Below are positions 35,496 through 46,511 of a DNA stretch of 64,000 nucleotides, piece by piece (positions within the stretch are counted from its first letter, which is position 1; each line of letters opens with the position of its first letter). A model generated the notes under the pieces. The model was not told where the DNA came from. It ran no database searches and was given only the letters and a program-made list of their open reading frames with translations. The stretch is from the NCBI GenBank assembly GCA_918026815.1, contig CAKJVC010000193.1, positions 124,001-188,000 of the forward strand, read 5' to 3'. The stretch comes from Chalara sp. BL73 (taxonomy: Eukaryota; Ascomycota; Leotiomycetes; Helotiales). A program made the position numbers and the translations under genes.

Positions 35496-36453
35496 GATTG
35501 CGATTGTTGTTGCTGAGTAGAGGCGATTGTGAAGTGACAAGTGATTTTGAGGTTTGAATGATGTTTTGGAAGCGCTGGATGTAGATATTCTATAGCAATT
35601 CTTCGGTATGGTTCGGGGTGATCAGGAAGACTGGTGGGGGGAATGCGGGAACGCCCCACGTCACTTTCAGAGCCGATTTTTTTCGCAGCAAAACAAAATC
35701 TCAATTCACGTGCTGGTTTGGCCCGTCTACTTGCAGAACCAAGTGTCATGGACAATCCTACAGACGCCTGACGACTCTCAATACGCGGTGGCATCAAATA
35801 AGGGTATCGTTTTCGCATAGTTTTCTTGCAATTGGTTTGACAAGCACAAATCAAGTCATTCTCTCCCGTTGGCTACGATCCTCCCTGAAGCGATGCCAAC
35901 GAACCCCCATTGTGACCCTTTTTCGAGCAACATAATGCAGGATGCCAGCATGCTCAATTGGTAGATACTTTGCAATTCGCTTGGGCACCTATGCAACTGT
36001 CTCTCCCAAAGACGTGTCCAACCCCATCAACCAGCCACTCAAGCACTTCATGGTGTACATAATGAAGGTGCCATACTCTCCCTCGTTGCTTTTTCTCTGG
36101 TTACGTTATTCTCAATGGTTGCTTTGCTGAAGATAAATTTTGATTCTACATGAAGCTATGGCATGTGTATCTGGTATCATTAAATGAAAATCGTCAAATC
36201 ATATCATGGATCGCCATCCCTAACTCTTTTCCACCATTTCCACAAAACTGTTAAAACATTTGTTGACACTGAGACATCCCTTCCCAAATTACAACCTTGG
36301 TCCTTACGCCCAAACCAAATGGAAGCTAATTGTGACGTAGGCATAAACCAAAATTACAAATAATTATGCCATTGCCCAAAGTCAAAGCAAATCTGAATCT
36401 CATGGCCCTGCTCTAGAGAATGGAGAAAGCTTCCATCTTGAAAAGAAGCTCGC
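35496..36453. other. Intergenic, 1 kb
   Basis: Promoter side of tpi1 and 3' flank of the next gene. A 62-codon frame at 35942-36130 encodes an unrecognised hydrophobic peptide; I do not call it. Confidence 0.5.
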
Positions 36454-38097
36454 TCACCAACCGGGGTCTCGTCGCCCATAGCTATCGGTACTGGGCGAGT
36501 ATTGCCGTCGAGAAGAAGATATTGGCGAGAAAGGATTTCTGTAGACAACTCGTGGCGAGCGCCCGATACGATCAATATAGTCTTCAGCGTCTCGTCGTCT
36601 TCTATCGTCGCGCTCTCGCCTTAGCTCATCTTCACGAAATCTCATCTCCACTATATCGTCGATATATCTTTCATCTGTCATCCGAGGCTCTGAATACCGA
36701 TCGTACCGATCTGGGTAGCCATAAGAGACCATTGGAGCTTCATAAGGAGCGACAGCTCGAGGCTCCAAAATTGGGATACGTCTTCCCGGATGATGACGCT
36801 CTAGTCCTAGTCTCTCGGCATCGGCATCAATCTTTCCTGCGTTGTAGGCAGCTGCAACGGTAGCCGCCGGAATGGTTTGGAAATCGTGGCCAGGAACCGC
36901 ACGTGGCACTTCAGGAACATAGCCTGGATGCGGGCCACTTCCGAAAGGATGCATCGACGGATCTCGATATAACGGATCAAAGGCGTCTTGTAAATAATAT
37001 CCCTTCTCGTGTTGCTTGCGAGGACGGCTACGAGAATGTCCTCTTCGACCATTGTGGCTATATCTGCGTTGGCGGCGACCTGACCTGGTACTGATTGATG
37101 TGTTTTCTGATGAGCCCCAACTCGATTGGCTGTCGGTATCTGAGCTAGATCCAGATGAATAAGAATCATCGTCGCGATATTTCTTATCATTACGCTTCTT
37201 GCCACCTTTCACGCTACCTTTGGGACCCTTTGATGAAGAAAGCTGTATAAAAGGCGGCAGCTTTCCACCGTCTCCTCCTCCACCTCCACCACCTCCACCT
37301 CCGCCTCCGCCCGGGGCCTTACCAACATTTTGCCCACCGCCTCCTTGCCCTCCACCTCCGCCTCCTTGCCCACCACCGCCTCCTCCTTGCCCACCACCTC
37401 CTTGCTGTGGTGGTCTTAACATCTGGGCCATCCTCTCGGCCTTCTGACGTTCCAAAGCATTGTACAATCCGACCGGGTTGAAATCTGGTTTCGGACTACG
37501 CTTGACATAACAAGTTATAGTATATGTTTCCCTGCCATGCCTAGCCTTCAGCGGCCGAATTTTTTGATCGAGTTGAATAAGAGACCATTCGAAGTGGGGA
37601 TCTGGCTCCTCGATGTTCAGTTGATCCAAGAGTCGATTGACTTGGCCTTGCTGAAATGGCTGTAAAGCCTGTTTCTTATCGGAGACGGACAGCCTCCGAC
37701 TATCATTGAGCTTCCGTACTTGCTTAGATATCTCATCCTGAGTGATGGATTCCCTAACCAACTCAGCCTTAGCCCAGGTACTTTTCTCCCTTGCCGGATC
37801 CCGAGGTGCGATCTTGCGGATGGTGTGTGCCTCATACGAGGTGAGTTTCCGTTTACAGTCATCCTCGTCCATGGGTATACGAGGTGTGATATCTGAGAAC
37901 CGTGTCGAATTTCGGATAGGTAATTGGAATTGCTGTTGCTGCGGTGGATTTTGAGGCGGCGGTTGGCCCTGTCCTGGAGGGCGTATTGCAGGAGGAGGAG
38001 GGGGGCCTCCGCCATTTCCTCGTCCTTGTCCTGGATTGCCCTGTGGTCCTCGAGCACCTGGAGGTGGTGGTGGAGGTGGTGGCCCAGGCCCAGCCAT
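36454..38097 (-). CDS. Pro/Gly-rich disordered protein, function unknown
   Basis: A single-exon frame of 547 codons. It opens with MAGPGPPPPPPPPGARGPQG and a Gln/Pro-rich segment to about residue 60. A moderately ordered, charged block (about 75-225: DEDDCKRKLTSYEAHTIRKI, then FEWSLIQLDQKIRPLK and TITCYVKR) looks like the conserved core. Then come poly-Gly tracts (GGQGGGGGG, about 240-275), a Ser/Asp-rich stretch, an Arg/Ser/His-rich stretch, and a C-terminal region rich in Arg, Asp and Tyr (DRYDRYSEP, RREDELRR-like) ending RRDPGW. I recognise no domain. The composition is that of RNA-binding or condensate-forming proteins; that is inference. The Pro and Gly tracts are coded by simple repeats. 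Confidence 0.75.
   Translation of the reverse strand: MAGPGPPPPPPPPGARGPQGNPGQGRGNGGGPPPPPAIRPPGQGQPPPQNPPQQQQFQLPIRNSTRFSDITPRIPMDEDDCKRKLTSYEAHTIRKIAPRDPAREKSTWAKAELVRESITQDEISKQVRKLNDSRRLSVSDKKQALQPFQQGQVNRLLDQLNIEEPDPHFEWSLIQLDQKIRPLKARHGRETYTITCYVKRSPKPDFNPVGLYNALERQKAERMAQMLRPPQQGGGGQGGGGGGQGGGGGGQGGGGQNVGKAPGGGGGGGGGGGGGDGGKLPPFIQLSSSKGPKGSVKGGKKRNDKKYRDDDSYSSGSSSDTDSQSSWGSSENTSISTRSGRRQRRYSHNGRRGHSRSRPRKQHEKGYYLQDAFDPLYRDPSMHPFGSGPHPGYVPEVPRAVPGHDFQTIPAATVAAAYNAGKIDADAERLGLERHHPGRRIPILEPRAVAPYEAPMVSYGYPDRYDRYSEPRMTDERYIDDIVEMRFREDELRRERDDRRRRDAEDYIDRIGRSPRVVYRNPFSPISSSRRQYSPSTDSYGRRDPGW
37272..37412. repeat. In-frame Gly-coding simple repeat
   Basis: An array of CCACCTCCGCCTCCTTGCC-like units (plus strand) encodes the GGQGGGGGG repeats on the minus strand. 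It is prone to length change by slippage. Confidence 0.7.
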
Positions 38098-41000
38098 GGC
38101 TCGTGATGTTAGTTACTTTGGAAGGATAGTCCGGAAGAATTAATGAAGATGTAATGAGAAGGGCGACGATAGCGAAAAGCAGGGTCTAGCAGGCAGACGA
38201 GAACAGATTCTTGAAGATTATGTTTTCAAGTCCCTTCAACCTGCGGGCGCAAGGCTATAAAACCAGATGGAGGCTCCGGAACCTCTATAGTAGCACAGAT
38301 ACACGAATATCTTTTGTCTACCGGCCGATTCCTGGCAAGGCGAGCAAGTGGAGAAAGTAAGCAAGAGGGTGTGCTGGAAAATATATAAGGGCGCTATAAA
38401 CTGCATGGCTTCCTCATGAATGCATGGTGGCCTGCTTGCTGGCGGGGTCGTAGTGATTGGTTTGATTTCAGCTTATTGCCAGCAGCGGGGTCGAAACACG
38501 GACATGAAGGAGATAACAAACTAGCGTAACGCGCAGCATCACCGAGTAATCCTAACCTGCAAGTAAGTGCATAAATGATTTTCAAGCTCATCCAAGAGGT
38601 TTGTTATCCCTTTCGATTTCATTCCAAATCCGATGTATAGTTTGCTCATTGCATTTTATTCTCTGTAGTTTGAATCCCAAACGAGCAGCTAGGAGTCCCA
38701 ACGCCCAGTCTTGGTTCAGCATCGCTTTCAGCCAACGGGATGGCTTGCAAATTCAAGGCAACCAACGCAGCCCTTGGCCACTTCAAACAATACGCATTCA
38801 TGATAACGGGGCAAAAAGCCAAAGACGAGATACACAAGGCAGACTTGAGCGATTACCAATGCCGAACTTGAAGGATTGGGATATGTCAGCACTAACGCTG
38901 GCTGCTTGGAAAGTGTGAGCAGATGCCCTCAGCTCTCATGCAAGTTAATTCAAAATGTTTCCACAACCCATGTCCATAAATTATTGAAGTATGATCGCGT
39001 TCCGGCACACGAAGTATATGATACGGATTCAACACGCTCGGATTGCTCGAACTTCGGGAAAAGAAATGTTATAATCCGCGATAGCATCGACTTTGAGAAT
39101 CTTCACAATCGCCACGTTCACGATATGCTATATCCGACAGCCTTTTGATCTTGTTATACTTATCTTTTGTGTAGTCAAGGCGTCGACGTACGAGTACTTG
39201 AACTTGTGACACTCTGAGAATGCGGCTTTTTAGTTTTGCGAACCGCTTTCGTGAAGTGGTTGCCTCGACGCCCCGACCATAGCGAACAAACCACCTTGCT
39301 CATCAATCAGGCTCAAGTCTCCTACAGTTGCCTATTCCTGTTTGTCTCACCGACAAAACGTACTTGCTCGCCAAATTTCAATGCAACTTGCCGCTCCAAG
39401 TTAAACATTCCAGAAGGACTTTTGGACATGAAGATACTAAATGAAGTAATTCTAGGGCCGATCAAGGCCTCCTGACACATCTGTCAGCGCTCTATTTATT
39501 GATGACAAGGAATCATCGGACTATAAGGTAACTTGGAGCCGTGTCTATTGCGGAATATTTTGGGAGCCGTTGTATTGGGAGATCTATTATCTGCTCGGCT
39601 TCAATTGGCACGAATGGTTACTCATTAAATACCACCAGAAAACTTGTAATGGGCCAAAGTCTTATAGGGGCAGTATTTCAATCCAAGCAAAATCGCAGCT
39701 GCATGGTAATAGCAGTGTCGACTTAGACATTTCACAGAATCTGCGAGCTCAATATTCTGCTTTGTCTGCAAGACCCACACCCTCATGCGGAGGCATCCTT
39801 CATTACCTCCATTGAAATCTGCGAGAGAGAATGGATGATCTACGAAGGCTCCGTTCTCAAACCAATGGTTAAGCGAATTTTAAAAAGCAATTCAGGTAAC
39901 GTCACCAGTTATCAGCATTTTCAGCCATCCCCTCTTTCTATCTATCCGACCATGCGAGCCCCTCATCCCAAGAACGGCTCCCGATCTACGAATCACCATC
40001 TCTTCGGGTTCCCAGCTTGACAGCTGACTTAAGACAAGCTATATATTGCTCCAATCACCAGCCTTGTCTCGAGCCACATTTGATATAGAAACGCCCGACA
40101 GCTTGGATATCACATAAATGCTCATGGATACACCATCACGAACGAGAAGGGCAAATATAATAAGCAACTTTGTGGCTTCAATTTGCTTGTTAGATAGTAT
40201 GTGACGAGGGACTTACGTGGCGTTGTTGCGCCTTAGTAAATGTCGGGATTATTGGAGACGTGCGATTCGTCTCTTGATACCATCTAGTGATGATCCTTTA
40301 TGCTGTCCTTCGGTTCTATGTTTACGAAAGAAAGTTTATTTCGGGGGACAGCACCCAGGACTTCTGCTACCACATCTCATGAGCTTTATTGCTCATGGGA
40401 GAACAGTGCTACATTACATTTGATGGTGGCAGCCGGGCGAAGAATACAGACGTGGAGCAAATCTAGTCCTACTAGATACGCAAGACGACAGCAAAATCAT
40501 ATCATACGTTATCTGAGCTGCAGTTACATACATCATTCTACTCAGCCTTAATACGCGGGCCATCACACCTTACACAGCCCTCTTGAGCGTCGAATAACCA
40601 TGCTAAGGTGCTTGTATTCTGTGCTACAGATCGACGAGTCTGCATCTGTTCGCTATCAAGTCTTTCTCCGTAGCTGTAGATGACAGAAGCGACGCGGCCT
40701 CCTCCACCATAGCTAACAGCCCAACAGCCTTCTTTAAAAATAGGTTTCCGCTCTGCAGATAAGCGCACATATCCGCAGTTGTCCGAAACACGAATCGATA
40801 ACCTCTCTCGAGGCCATCAAACATGATATTAGTCAGCAGCGACAGAAAACCCAGGACTTCTAGATACATGAGACTACGTTATAAGGTAGGCTGCATTTGC
40901 ATGCGTCCGACGCGATCTCTCCCGTTCCACAAAGGCTCATCTGCTGCAAAGAATCCGATCCTTCGATCCGGCCGTTGCGCGGGTTGGGCAGCATTACATG

Positions 41001-42319
41001 CTTCTCCCTGAAGAAAAGGAAACCTACTAAACAGAGCCTCAACCACCACATCGCGTCGCATCGCAGGCACCAACGTCGCACCCCATCACTCACATTGTAA
41101 CCTACCTTCTTTTCCATTTCCCTCTCCATTACGAAACCCCAAGAAAATAAGCACGTATAAACACGTATGAACCCTTCCTTCCTGCCTCATCCCCAATACC
41201 CGAGATAGATGTGCCAACTCACCTCCACCCCTCTACCCCTCCACCCTCCTCCCTCCCTAAACCAGTATCACAACCATAATCATCATCACATCCCCCCTCC
41301 TAACCCTACCACACCAGGGCGTCCCCACCATCCAGCTCGCATTGCCATTTCAAATCCACCCCTCCCTCCTTCCCTCCACCACATACTTTATCCGTGTGGG
41401 TAAAACAAACCAACTACATCGCGAGTTTACTCGGCGAGGGTATTCACATATTGGGCGGCGCCGTCCCCCATAAAACCAGGGCGAACCACCCTCCCTACCG
41501 TGGATGGATGGGAGGGGGGGAAGGTGGGTTCCCAACAACTCGGGCGGCGCGTGGGCCTTACTTTTATGCATGTAGCCGTGCTTGCATGGTGGGATTGAAC
41601 GGTTGAGCAGGGCGCGCCATGGGAAAGGCAAAAAGAAGTTGGGCGTGGTGCGCATCCCATGTCCCCTTATCCTTGAGATAGAGGTGGTTGTTGCATGTAG
41701 AATAAGTGACGAGATGTGTTTTTTTGGTAATTATTATCTACCTTATGACCAATCTAATATGACCTGTAATTTTTATTCAAGGCGATTTACTCGACAAATC
41801 ATAAGCAAGACATCGAGACCCGACGTAGGATATAGACAGCTCCTGTTCTCATTCCTATCTATCTACACAACTACCCAATTCATCCCATCCCTCAATACAC
41901 GCCTAGCCCATGTCGTCCATCTATATACACCATAAGGCAACACCATCTCTCCACGCTCCTAATCGCCATTAAGATATTAAGTATTACGTCCTTCCACACT
42001 CCAGCTCTGATGTGTCAATGCATCATCTAAAACGCCGTGGCCATGCCAATGATAAATTTATCCCCCTATGAACGATTGATGGGGTATCTTGTGCGTGCAC
42101 AAGAATAAAAACGATTGACAAGGAAGTGTAATGTACAAAATCAGCAAGCACCTATCCCTGCCATTCCCGAAGGAGGGTAAGACAGAGATGGTGTGCAGGG
42201 CGGCTCGGTACGAATATCCATGGATTCCTGTCTCCGTGATACAAACCAGGATAGTAAACGTAGGGCTTTCGGTCAGGCTGTCCAAGATCCGACAGCCTTG
42301 TTGAGGCTTTGGCTGTAGT
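38098..42319. other. 4.2-kb gene-poor region
   Basis: The first 500 bp are upstream of the Pro/Gly-rich gene. Between 38600 and 41150 only broken frames occur, the longest being 39456-39815. From about 41170 to 41400 the plus strand is strongly pyrimidine-rich (CCCTCC runs). The last kilobase is the 3' flank of lcb2. No gene is supported. Confidence 0.5.
39456..39815 (+). pseudogene. Open frame of unknown origin, possibly relic exon
   Basis: A frame open for 119 codons without a good start, rich in Trp, Tyr and aromatic residues (FWEPLYWEIYYLLGFNWHEW). A second open frame, shifted by one, continues from about 39830 to 40020 (CEREWMIYEGSVLKPMVKRI). The two could be exons or the pieces of a frameshifted gene. 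I do not recognise the product. Confidence 0.25.
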
Positions 42320-44326
42320 TTAGCGGAGGGGTGACTTGACATCTTCTACGCCATTTGCAATGACCTCTCGTAATGACCACCGAGGTGGCTTAACCACACC
42401 TTGTAGACCATTTGCTTTTTGCCACTCCTTCTCCATCTCTGGTGTCACACCATCGGGAAGATGATCGGCACCACCAGCAATACCAGTAGAGAACTTGAGC
42501 TGGAGAACATCTCCGATCTCATCGCAGGCAGCAAGTAGACGATCTAGATCGTCTTTGTTGTGAGCAGCGGAGACACAGAATCGTGCGCGAGAGGTGACAA
42601 GAGGAGTAGCTGGGTAGCCGACAATAACCACGGAGATCTTGCGGCGAAGCATTTCGTGTGAGAATGCAGGCATCTTGGCTGGGTTGTATAGAAGAATGGG
42701 GATAATAGGCGAGTCATCGTGACCATAAACGATATATCCGAGACGCTTCAATCCGAGGCGGAGATAGCGAGAGTTAAAGGCAATACGTTGCAGACGTTCT
42801 TCTCCTTGACCTGGCATAAGCTCTCCAGAAATGATCTTGAGAGAACTGAGGATTTGCATGAGGACGGGTGGAGTCGGGGACTCGCCATAGATGGTTGCTG
42901 CGTTTGTTATACGAAGCTTGTCAATTATGTGCTTGTCACCTGCAACATATCCTCCGTTCGCACCAAAAGATTTGGTCAAAGTTCCCATCAAGATGTCCAC
43001 CTCCGCAGGGTCGATGCCAAAGTAATCACAAACACCGCGCCCACGTGGTCCAAGAGCGCCGACGGAATGAGCCTCATCAACAAAGAGGTTGAACTTGTAC
43101 CGCTTCTTCAGCTTCAGGATGCCGGGAAGATTACACATGGTTCCCTCCATGGAGTAGAGACCTTCAACAACTACCAAAATCTTTTTCCAGGGGCGGTGGG
43201 TGCGAGGTTGACCTTGCGAAATAGATTCACGCAACAATTTCTCGAGGTCGCCCATATCGTTATGCTTGAAAGAGCTAATCATGGCACCAGAAAGGCGTGC
43301 TCCGACCCGGATAGAGGCATGGTTCAATTCATCAGAGATAATCAGCGAGCCTTTACCGACCAAAGCTGGGAAAGACGAGGCATTGGTGGTGAAACCCATA
43401 GAGAAGACCATAGCAGATTGCTTTCCCACAAACTTGGCGATTCTGTCTTCAACCTCTAGGGCCAAGTCCGAAGTCCCTGAATCTGCTCGAGGGCTTGCTA
43501 CGCTAATGCCATACTTTTTCACGGTCTCTTCTACTGCATCAGCGCAAGGGCCTTCTGATTGGGCAAATCCAAGATAGTTGTATGAGCTCATGTTGAGAGT
43601 TTCGGTGGTTGTGCCAGTAAATTGATAGTTCTTATTGAAGTTGTCGGTCTTTCTATCTAAAAGAGTGATGTACCGTCCAGGGACTCCAGTGGTAGGTCGT
43701 GCAAAGCAGTCATCAATGCGTAGCTTTAATCGGCGCACGTAGAAATTATCAAAGTCGCTATTTAAAGCAGCATACCCATTTGCCGGCTTCAGATGACGGT
43801 AATTTTCTGGTGTGAAACGCTTCCCAAAGAAATCTCTGACATGACCAAAGATAATAAGAACCAAGTAGCTGATGTATGTGGTGAGAAGATAGTAGTACGG
43901 CGCCTCATCCATCACTGGATCTGGAAATTCTCCCGACACCTTGCTGACATATCGATGGTTCTGGCTGACAAGAGGAGCGAATTGAGCATCAGCCTTAGCT
44001 TGTCTCTTGGCTTCTGCAACGGATGGTGGTTGGAAAAGGGTAGTTGGCGGCTCGTCCATGTTTGCCTCGCCCGCCTTTGCCGTTGACAACGATATGGTTG
44101 GAAGCGAGAGCGAAGGAGCGCTGATGGCCGGATTGATCTGCGATCGAAGTGCTGCTTGTGCAGTCAACTGCTCCTTGGTCTTTGGAGAGGAAGAGAAGAA
44201 TTGGGTCAATCGGTTGCCCTTGGAAGTGGAGGGTCGTCGGGCTGCGGGCTTTTCTCCCTGCGGGATGGCAACCGCGGTGGTGTTAGAACTGATGAACGGA
44301 TTTCTAATCGAGTTTCTTTGAGGCAT
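42320..44326 (-). CDS. lcb2: Serine palmitoyltransferase subunit 2 (Lcb2)
   Basis: A single exon encodes 668 residues. The protein is the catalytic subunit of serine palmitoyltransferase, which condenses L-serine and palmitoyl-CoA to 3-ketosphinganine, the first step of sphingolipid synthesis in the ER. A Ser/Thr-rich N-terminus is followed by a membrane segment (about 144-162). The PLP fold then shows SSYNYLGFA, DELNHASIRVGARLSGA, EGLYSMEGTMCNLP, FVDEAHSVGALG and GTLTKSFGANGGYVAG with Lys452 as the Schiff-base lysine, then a GYPATPLVTSRARFCVSAAH block. Length and motifs agree with fungal Lcb2. Its partner Lcb1 is not in the window. The long 5' flank (to 45200) is purine-rich. Confidence 0.97.
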   Translation of the reverse strand: MPQRNSIRNPFISSNTTAVAIPQGEKPAARRPSTSKGNRLTQFFSSSPKTKEQLTAQAALRSQINPAISAPSLSLPTISLSTAKAGEANMDEPPTTLFQPPSVAEAKRQAKADAQFAPLVSQNHRYVSKVSGEFPDPVMDEAPYYYLLTTYISYLVLIIFGHVRDFFGKRFTPENYRHLKPANGYAALNSDFDNFYVRRLKLRIDDCFARPTTGVPGRYITLLDRKTDNFNKNYQFTGTTTETLNMSSYNYLGFAQSEGPCADAVEETVKKYGISVASPRADSGTSDLALEVEDRIAKFVGKQSAMVFSMGFTTNASSFPALVGKGSLIISDELNHASIRVGARLSGAMISSFKHNDMGDLEKLLRESISQGQPRTHRPWKKILVVVEGLYSMEGTMCNLPGILKLKKRYKFNLFVDEAHSVGALGPRGRGVCDYFGIDPAEVDILMGTLTKSFGANGGYVAGDKHIIDKLRITNAATIYGESPTPPVLMQILSSLKIISGELMPGQGEERLQRIAFNSRYLRLGLKRLGYIVYGHDDSPIIPILLYNPAKMPAFSHEMLRRKISVVIVGYPATPLVTSRARFCVSAAHNKDDLDRLLAACDEIGDVLQLKFSTGIAGGADHLPDGVTPEMEKEWQKANGLQGVVKPPRWSLREVIANGVEDVKSPLR

Positions 44327-45293
44327 TGTGTCCTAGTCCTAGCAAAATGTGTATTGGTTGTGTGTGCGAGCAACTAGATAATTATGATCACTGCCAAACA
44401 GGGGCTTGTCAGTCTTGTGTTTTGTTTTTGTTCGAGACGGGAGGCGTTTGCCAAATATCTAAACACTTGGGTAACATACAAGACCAATTATCTAGACCGG
44501 AAGGTGTGGATGAAGCTCTATCGAACGCGAGTTTGATGGGGCGCAGATCTGACAGGCGGCGGTGAGGATAACTCTATCGTGGCGGAGCTGCAATGAACAA
44601 TTGGTGTCAGTGATAATCTAGTCTAATAGAACTGATGTTCAAATCCAAAGATTCGAATGTTGCTTTTGAGGTGAAACGTTTTGAAAGTGAAATAAGGAGT
44701 CGAGCGTGGAAAGAGGTGCAGTGGTAGAGCTCCCAAAATAGCAAGATTGAGGGTGGCATATATACTGCGGCACAACCAAGCCCCTGCCAATTGTGCTTCT
44801 CCAGAGAGGAAGAAGGAGGTTAATCATATAGAAAGTGAGGCATACCGAATAATAAGACCAGGCGGCGACTTCTTCCACAACAATTGTCAATGAAGATCTT
44901 GAGGGAGCGAACTCTGGTGGTCGTGGGGGGAGTAACGCGTTTGGGAGATGGCGTTGAGTGGGTGCAGCTTTCAATTGTCGGATGCGGAGGGTTCGACAAA
45001 GGCTCGACCGATCCTTTTTTTTTTTCCTTCCCCGCCACACAATTATGTTTAGGGGGATAAAGGGGTGACGGGAGGCAGCAGAGGAGAGAGAGAGAGAGCG
45101 AAAAAAAGAAGAGAGAAGGAGAGGGAGTAGTAAAAGTTAAGAGGAGGAAGAAGATGAAGGAAAATAAGAAGCCAGTAGCGGTTGGACGGGTCAAATGAGG
45201 TCCGGAAGATCCGTGAGTGGTTATTATTTGATTAGGGGGGGGGAGGGTTATAGTATCAGTCAGCTCTGGTGCTGTCTGGCTCTGGCTTTGGTG

Positions 45294-45355
45294 TGCTCCG
45301 TGCTCCGTGCTCCGTGCTCTGTGCTCTCTACTCTCTCTACTACTCTACTCTCTGC
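45294..45355. repeat. TGCTCCG heptamer repeat and CTACTCT repeat
   Basis: About four TGCTCCG units, with one TCTG variant, pass into irregular CTCTACT units. Confidence 0.75.
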
Positions 45356-45956
45356 TTCTCTCTCCTTCGTGCTGCTCGCGCTGTCTCGGTGTGTCGGGCT
45401 TTTCAAAGGGGCCCTGCCCTTTCCCTTTCCTCTCCCCCCCCCGGTTCTCAAATTTGAAGGGGGAAACCACCGTCAGCAGCAAATTGCAGCTTATCCATGC
45501 TTTAATTCACCTGATTGGCTAATTAACAACGGGAAGCCCACTTCGGGTGCTTCGACCCCTGGAATGATGTGCAACTGGTAAATTTGGATCTGTGTGAGTG
45601 GGCTGACACTTTACTTTGCTGCACTGTAAGAGCTGCATCTTAATCATAGTTATGTAAGATATGCATCAAATCACGAAATATTCTTTTTCTGCTTTTCCCG
45701 ATCATCTATCTAATCATTTTCGAAATATCTTCAGCCTTGTCGTTATGCTTCCTGTATTATTGTTGAAACGTACTTACGCTCTTCCTGCCGGAAAGCTCGG
45801 TAGTCGCGTCGGGCCCGTGCAAGTATGACCCGCTGTCCCGTTCATGATCTCATCCTTTCGTCGCCCAGGAACCATCCCAACCCGATCGCGAAACCCTTTC
45901 CCCCTTCCTTCGCGCCTTTTTCTAGAGCTCTGCCCGCAAACAGCCGTGACCACGCC

Positions 45957-45984
<28 letters not shown>
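45957..45984 (+). repeat. A28 homopolymer
   Basis: Twenty-eight consecutive A residues followed by GGGG. It could be a microsatellite or a retroposed poly(A) end, but no retrosequence is visible upstream. Confidence 0.8.
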
Positions 45985-45987
<3 letters not shown>

Positions 45988-46511
45988 GTGACAAATGCCC
46001 AGCATCCCGAAGCTCAATCTCAAAGGTCAATATGCATGAAACAGTTGCTTCGTCATAAAATACCACGTTCAAGTTATCCCTTCAAAATCGAATCGAGGGC
46101 AAAAAGGATATTGTGTACTGTAGTCACCGGAGGCAGTTCCGGTTAAGGCTTTTTATTCGCCTCAACCGAAAGTCTTTGCCGAGCTGGAATCAGGAACAAG
46201 AAAGGTGTGAATCGGAGGCCCGACCATCGGCTATCGATCAAGGGAGAGCCGTCTCCAAGACTTTGGTTCTTTTTTATGTTCAAGTCTAACTTTTGTGTTG
46301 ACTGCTCTTCTCTTACGTCTATTTGCAAGTTGAGTCAGTTCCCTTCAATTCTTCATACAAGGGAGCTCGAGTTACCAAATTGGGCTTAGACCACCCTTTT
46401 TTTTCTTTTCTTTCCCGAACAGTTGAACCCGACTTCCCGACCGTCAGTAATACGTCCCCTTGACATTCTACATCTCAGGATACGCATTGAAAATTCTAGC
46501 CTCACGTCAAG

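Larger units (their letters stand above)
44327..46511. other. Divergent 2.2-kb intergenic region rich in simple sequence
   Basis: Separates lcb2 (minus) from the acetoacetyl-CoA synthetase gene (plus). It contains a GA-rich purine run (about 45078-45160), a G run near 45235, TGCTCCG heptamer repeats (45294-45325) followed by CTCTACT repeats to 45355, and an A28 tract. No gene seen; it presumably holds long 5' UTRs. Confidence 0.6.

Noticed and set aside
37199..37447. Poly-Pro plus-strand frame
   Set aside because: Antisense of the poly-Gly coding repeat in the disordered-protein gene.
42719..43459. 246-codon plus-strand open frame
   Set aside because: It lies wholly antisense to the lcb2 coding region, whose PLP motifs are unmistakable; its own product has no recognisable feature.
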